Source: CAWEZN01 sp964498015 | Lineage (GTDB): Bacteria; Zixibacteria; MSB-5A5; GN15; PGXB01 | NCBI GenBank assembly: GCA_964498015.1 | Contig: CAZCFT010000030.1 | Span: 1 to 23,534, forward strand | Direction of reading: 5' to 3' | DNA: 23,534 nucleotides | In this document: piece by piece, positions 21,794 to 23,534 of the stretch | Layout of the letters: every line of letters begins with the position of its first letter | Numbering within the stretch: the stretch's first letter is position 1 | The notes under the pieces: model-generated | Told to the model about the DNA's origin: nothing | The model's database searches: none | The model's input: the letters and a program-made list of their open reading frames with translations, nothing else | Made by a program: the position numbers and the translations under genes

Positions 21794-23534
21794 ATGATTA
21801 CAAAACAAGAAGCTCTGGATTACCATACCAAGGGTAAGCCGGGAAAAATTGAAGTCAACTCGACGAAACCATGTATTACTGCGTATGACCTTTCATTGGC
21901 ATACACGCCAGGCGTAGCGACACCTTGCCTTGAGATTCACAAGAATCCTGATGATATTTATAAGTACACCGCTAAAGGGAATCTTGTCGCGGTAGTGTCC
22001 AATGGCACTGCCGTGTTGGGATTGGGGAATATCGGCGCGGCCGCAGGCAAACCGGTGATGGAGGGAAAAGGGGTGCTTTTCAAACGCTTTGCCGACGTTG
22101 ATGTTTTTGATATTGAACTGGATACCGAAGACGCTGAGGAGATTATTAAGTGCTGTCAACTTCTCGAGCCGACTTTTGGCGGTATCAACCTTGAAGACAT
22201 AAAAGCGCCGGAATGCTTTCATATTGAGGAGACATTGAAAGCAACGATGAAGATACCGGTCTTCCATGACGACCAGCATGGGACTGCGATTATTTCAGGG
22301 GCGGCGATTTTGAATGCATTGGAGCTGGTCAAGAAGGATATCTCCAAAGCCCGGGTGGTTTTTTCCGGGGCTGGAGCGGCCGGTATCGCGTGCGCCAAAT
22401 TGTACCTCTCGCTTGGGGTCAGGGTGGAAAATATACTTATGATTGATTCCAAGGGTGTGATGTATGAAGGCCGCGATGGAAAGTATAATAAATATAAACA
22501 GCAATTTGTCCGTAAAACCGATTGCCGGACGCTTAATGACGCTTTCAAGGATGCCGATGTTTTTGTCGGAGTTTCTGCTGCCAATGTCGTCACTCAGAAT
22601 ATGGTCAAATCTATGGCCCGCGACCCAATTATTTTTGCCATGGCCAATCCTGATCCGGAGATAACTTATCCCGACGCTATTGCCGCCCGCAAGGATTTGA
22701 TTATAGCTACCGGACGGTCCGATTATCCCAATCAAGTCAATAATGTTTTGGGATTTCCATCTATATTCCGGGGCGCTCTCGATGTTCATGCCACCGCCAT
22801 TAACGAGAAAATGAAAATCGCCGCAGTCCATGCTCTGGCGAATTTGGCCAAAGAGGATGTTCCCGACGAAGTTGCCCGCGCATATGGAGTGGACTCTTTC
22901 AAATTCGGCCGAGAGTACATCATTCCCAAACCGTTTGACCCCCGCGTGCTGACCCGGGAAGCCTCGGCTGTAGCGCAAGCGGCAATGGAAAGCGGCGTCG
23001 CCCGATTGAAAATTGATATCGAGGAATACCGACAGCAACTGGGACGTCGAATTGGAAAAGGCCGGATTATTATGGGCGTTATCACCGATAAGGCCAAGAA
23101 AGAACCGAAAAGGATAGTTTTCCCGGAGGGATATTCCAGACGCATCTTAAGAGCGGCCCGCATCGTGGCCGAGGAAAAGATAGGACTCCCGATGATAATC
23201 GGAAATGCAGAATCCGTGAAGAAGGTGGCGGGCGAATTTGAAATAAGCCTGAATGGAATACAGATTATTGATCCCGAGAGTTCTCCCAAGAGGAAGGCTT
23301 ACGGTGAGAAATTCTTCGCCAAGCGTCAGCGTCACGGAGTTACCCTGGATAGCGCGGTAGATATTATGCGTGACCCGACCTATTTCGGTATTATGATGCT
23401 GGAAATGGGAGACTGTGATGCGGTCTTGTCCGGCGCCACTTCTGAATACCCGATAACTATTCGCCCGGCTCTGCAAATTATCGGGCTGAATAAAGATATC
23501 ACGCGCGTGTCAGGGCTGTTTGCGATGATTCAGA
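21794..23534 (+). CDS. maeB: Malic enzyme with phosphotransacetylase-like C-terminal domain (3' end outside window)
   Basis: The frame is open to the right edge; 580 residues are visible. Residues 1-400 form the malic enzyme: catalytic Tyr37 in YTPGVA, Lys92 in PVMEGKGVLF, metal ligands E134/D135 (NLEDI) and D160 in FHDDQHGTA, then the nucleotide fold at SGAGAAG (191-197). It converts malate to pyruvate and CO2 with NAD(P)+. From about residue 425 a phosphate acetyltransferase-like domain begins (PKRIVFPEGYSRRILRAA; GDCDAVLSGAT), as in the large MaeB type, where it senses acetyl-CoA rather than catalysing transfer. The expected total is near 760 residues. AGGAG stands 9 nt before the ATG. Cofactor choice (NADP+ is usual for this type) is inferred. 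Confidence 0.94.
   Translation, partial: MITKQEALDYHTKGKPGKIEVNSTKPCITAYDLSLAYTPGVATPCLEIHKNPDDIYKYTAKGNLVAVVSNGTAVLGLGNIGAAAGKPVMEGKGVLFKRFADVDVFDIELDTEDAEEIIKCCQLLEPTFGGINLEDIKAPECFHIEETLKATMKIPVFHDDQHGTAIISGAAILNALELVKKDISKARVVFSGAGAAGIACAKLYLSLGVRVENILMIDSKGVMYEGRDGKYNKYKQQFVRKTDCRTLNDAFKDADVFVGVSAANVVTQNMVKSMARDPIIFAMANPDPEITYPDAIAARKDLIIATGRSDYPNQVNNVLGFPSIFRGALDVHATAINEKMKIAAVHALANLAKEDVPDEVARAYGVDSFKFGREYIIPKPFDPRVLTREASAVAQAAMESGVARLKIDIEEYRQQLGRRIGKGRIIMGVITDKAKKEPKRIVFPEGYSRRILRAARIVAEEKIGLPMIIGNAESVKKVAGEFEISLNGIQIIDPESSPKRKAYGEKFFAKRQRHGVTLDSAVDIMRDPTYFGIMMLEMGDCDAVLSGATSEYPITIRPALQIIGLNKDITRVSGLFAMIQ

Noticed and set aside
1..23534. CRISPR array, toxin-antitoxin or phage structural genes
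   Set aside because: No regularly spaced repeat array of CRISPR size and no gene of those kinds was seen on either strand.

Overview
The window suggests a diderm (Gram-negative-type) bacterium of moderate G+C. It has an RND efflux pump with a lipoprotein-type adaptor, an exosortase, a proton-pumping pyrophosphatase, a six-domain ribosomal protein S1 and strong AGGAGG-type ribosome binding sites. The gene mix (rubrerythrin, malic enzyme fused to a phosphotransacetylase domain, exosortase, V4R protein) would fit an uncultured lineage near the FCB/Zixibacteria kind of bacteria. That placement is an inference from gene content; no rRNA is present to settle it.

Layout. 1-1919: the 3' part of a TPR/BTAD transcriptional activator that runs off the left edge. 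1920-3070: more than 1 kb without a convincing gene, full of short direct and inverted repeats. It ends in a 51-nt fragment of a tRNA-Glu(CUC) 3' half at 2655-2705, which looks like the right-hand attachment site of an integrated element lying to the left. 3071-3361: a small RRM RNA-binding protein, with back-to-back terminators separating it from a convergent radical SAM gene (3501-5066, minus). 5211-9797 (minus): membrane fusion protein, RND permease and a truncated trmO/tsaA remnant, with a 91-bp palindromic repeat between adaptor and permease. 10012-10977: an exported MsrB-MsrA fusion. 11362-13244: a small Cys-containing protein, a protein with two V4R-like halves and a possible 108-aa ORF. 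13309-16251 (minus): rubrerythrin and the pyrophosphatase. 16689-20219: cmk, plsC, a 43-codon coupling ORF and rpsA, a tightly packed core operon. 20338-21350 (minus): an exosortase and its partner membrane protein. 21794 to the right edge: malic enzyme with a phosphotransacetylase-like C-terminal part, unfinished.

How the genes work together. The right half is mostly housekeeping: nucleotide and phospholipid synthesis with translation, energy conservation from pyrophosphate, and C4/C3 metabolism. MsrBA and rubrerythrin are oxidative-stress repair and peroxide defence. The left end looks accessory. The points most worth following are the tRNA-Glu fragment with its phased repeat array, the V4R tandem protein and its small neighbours, the orphan exosortase pair, and the pyrophosphatase whose key residues (K498, T501) predict potassium independence.
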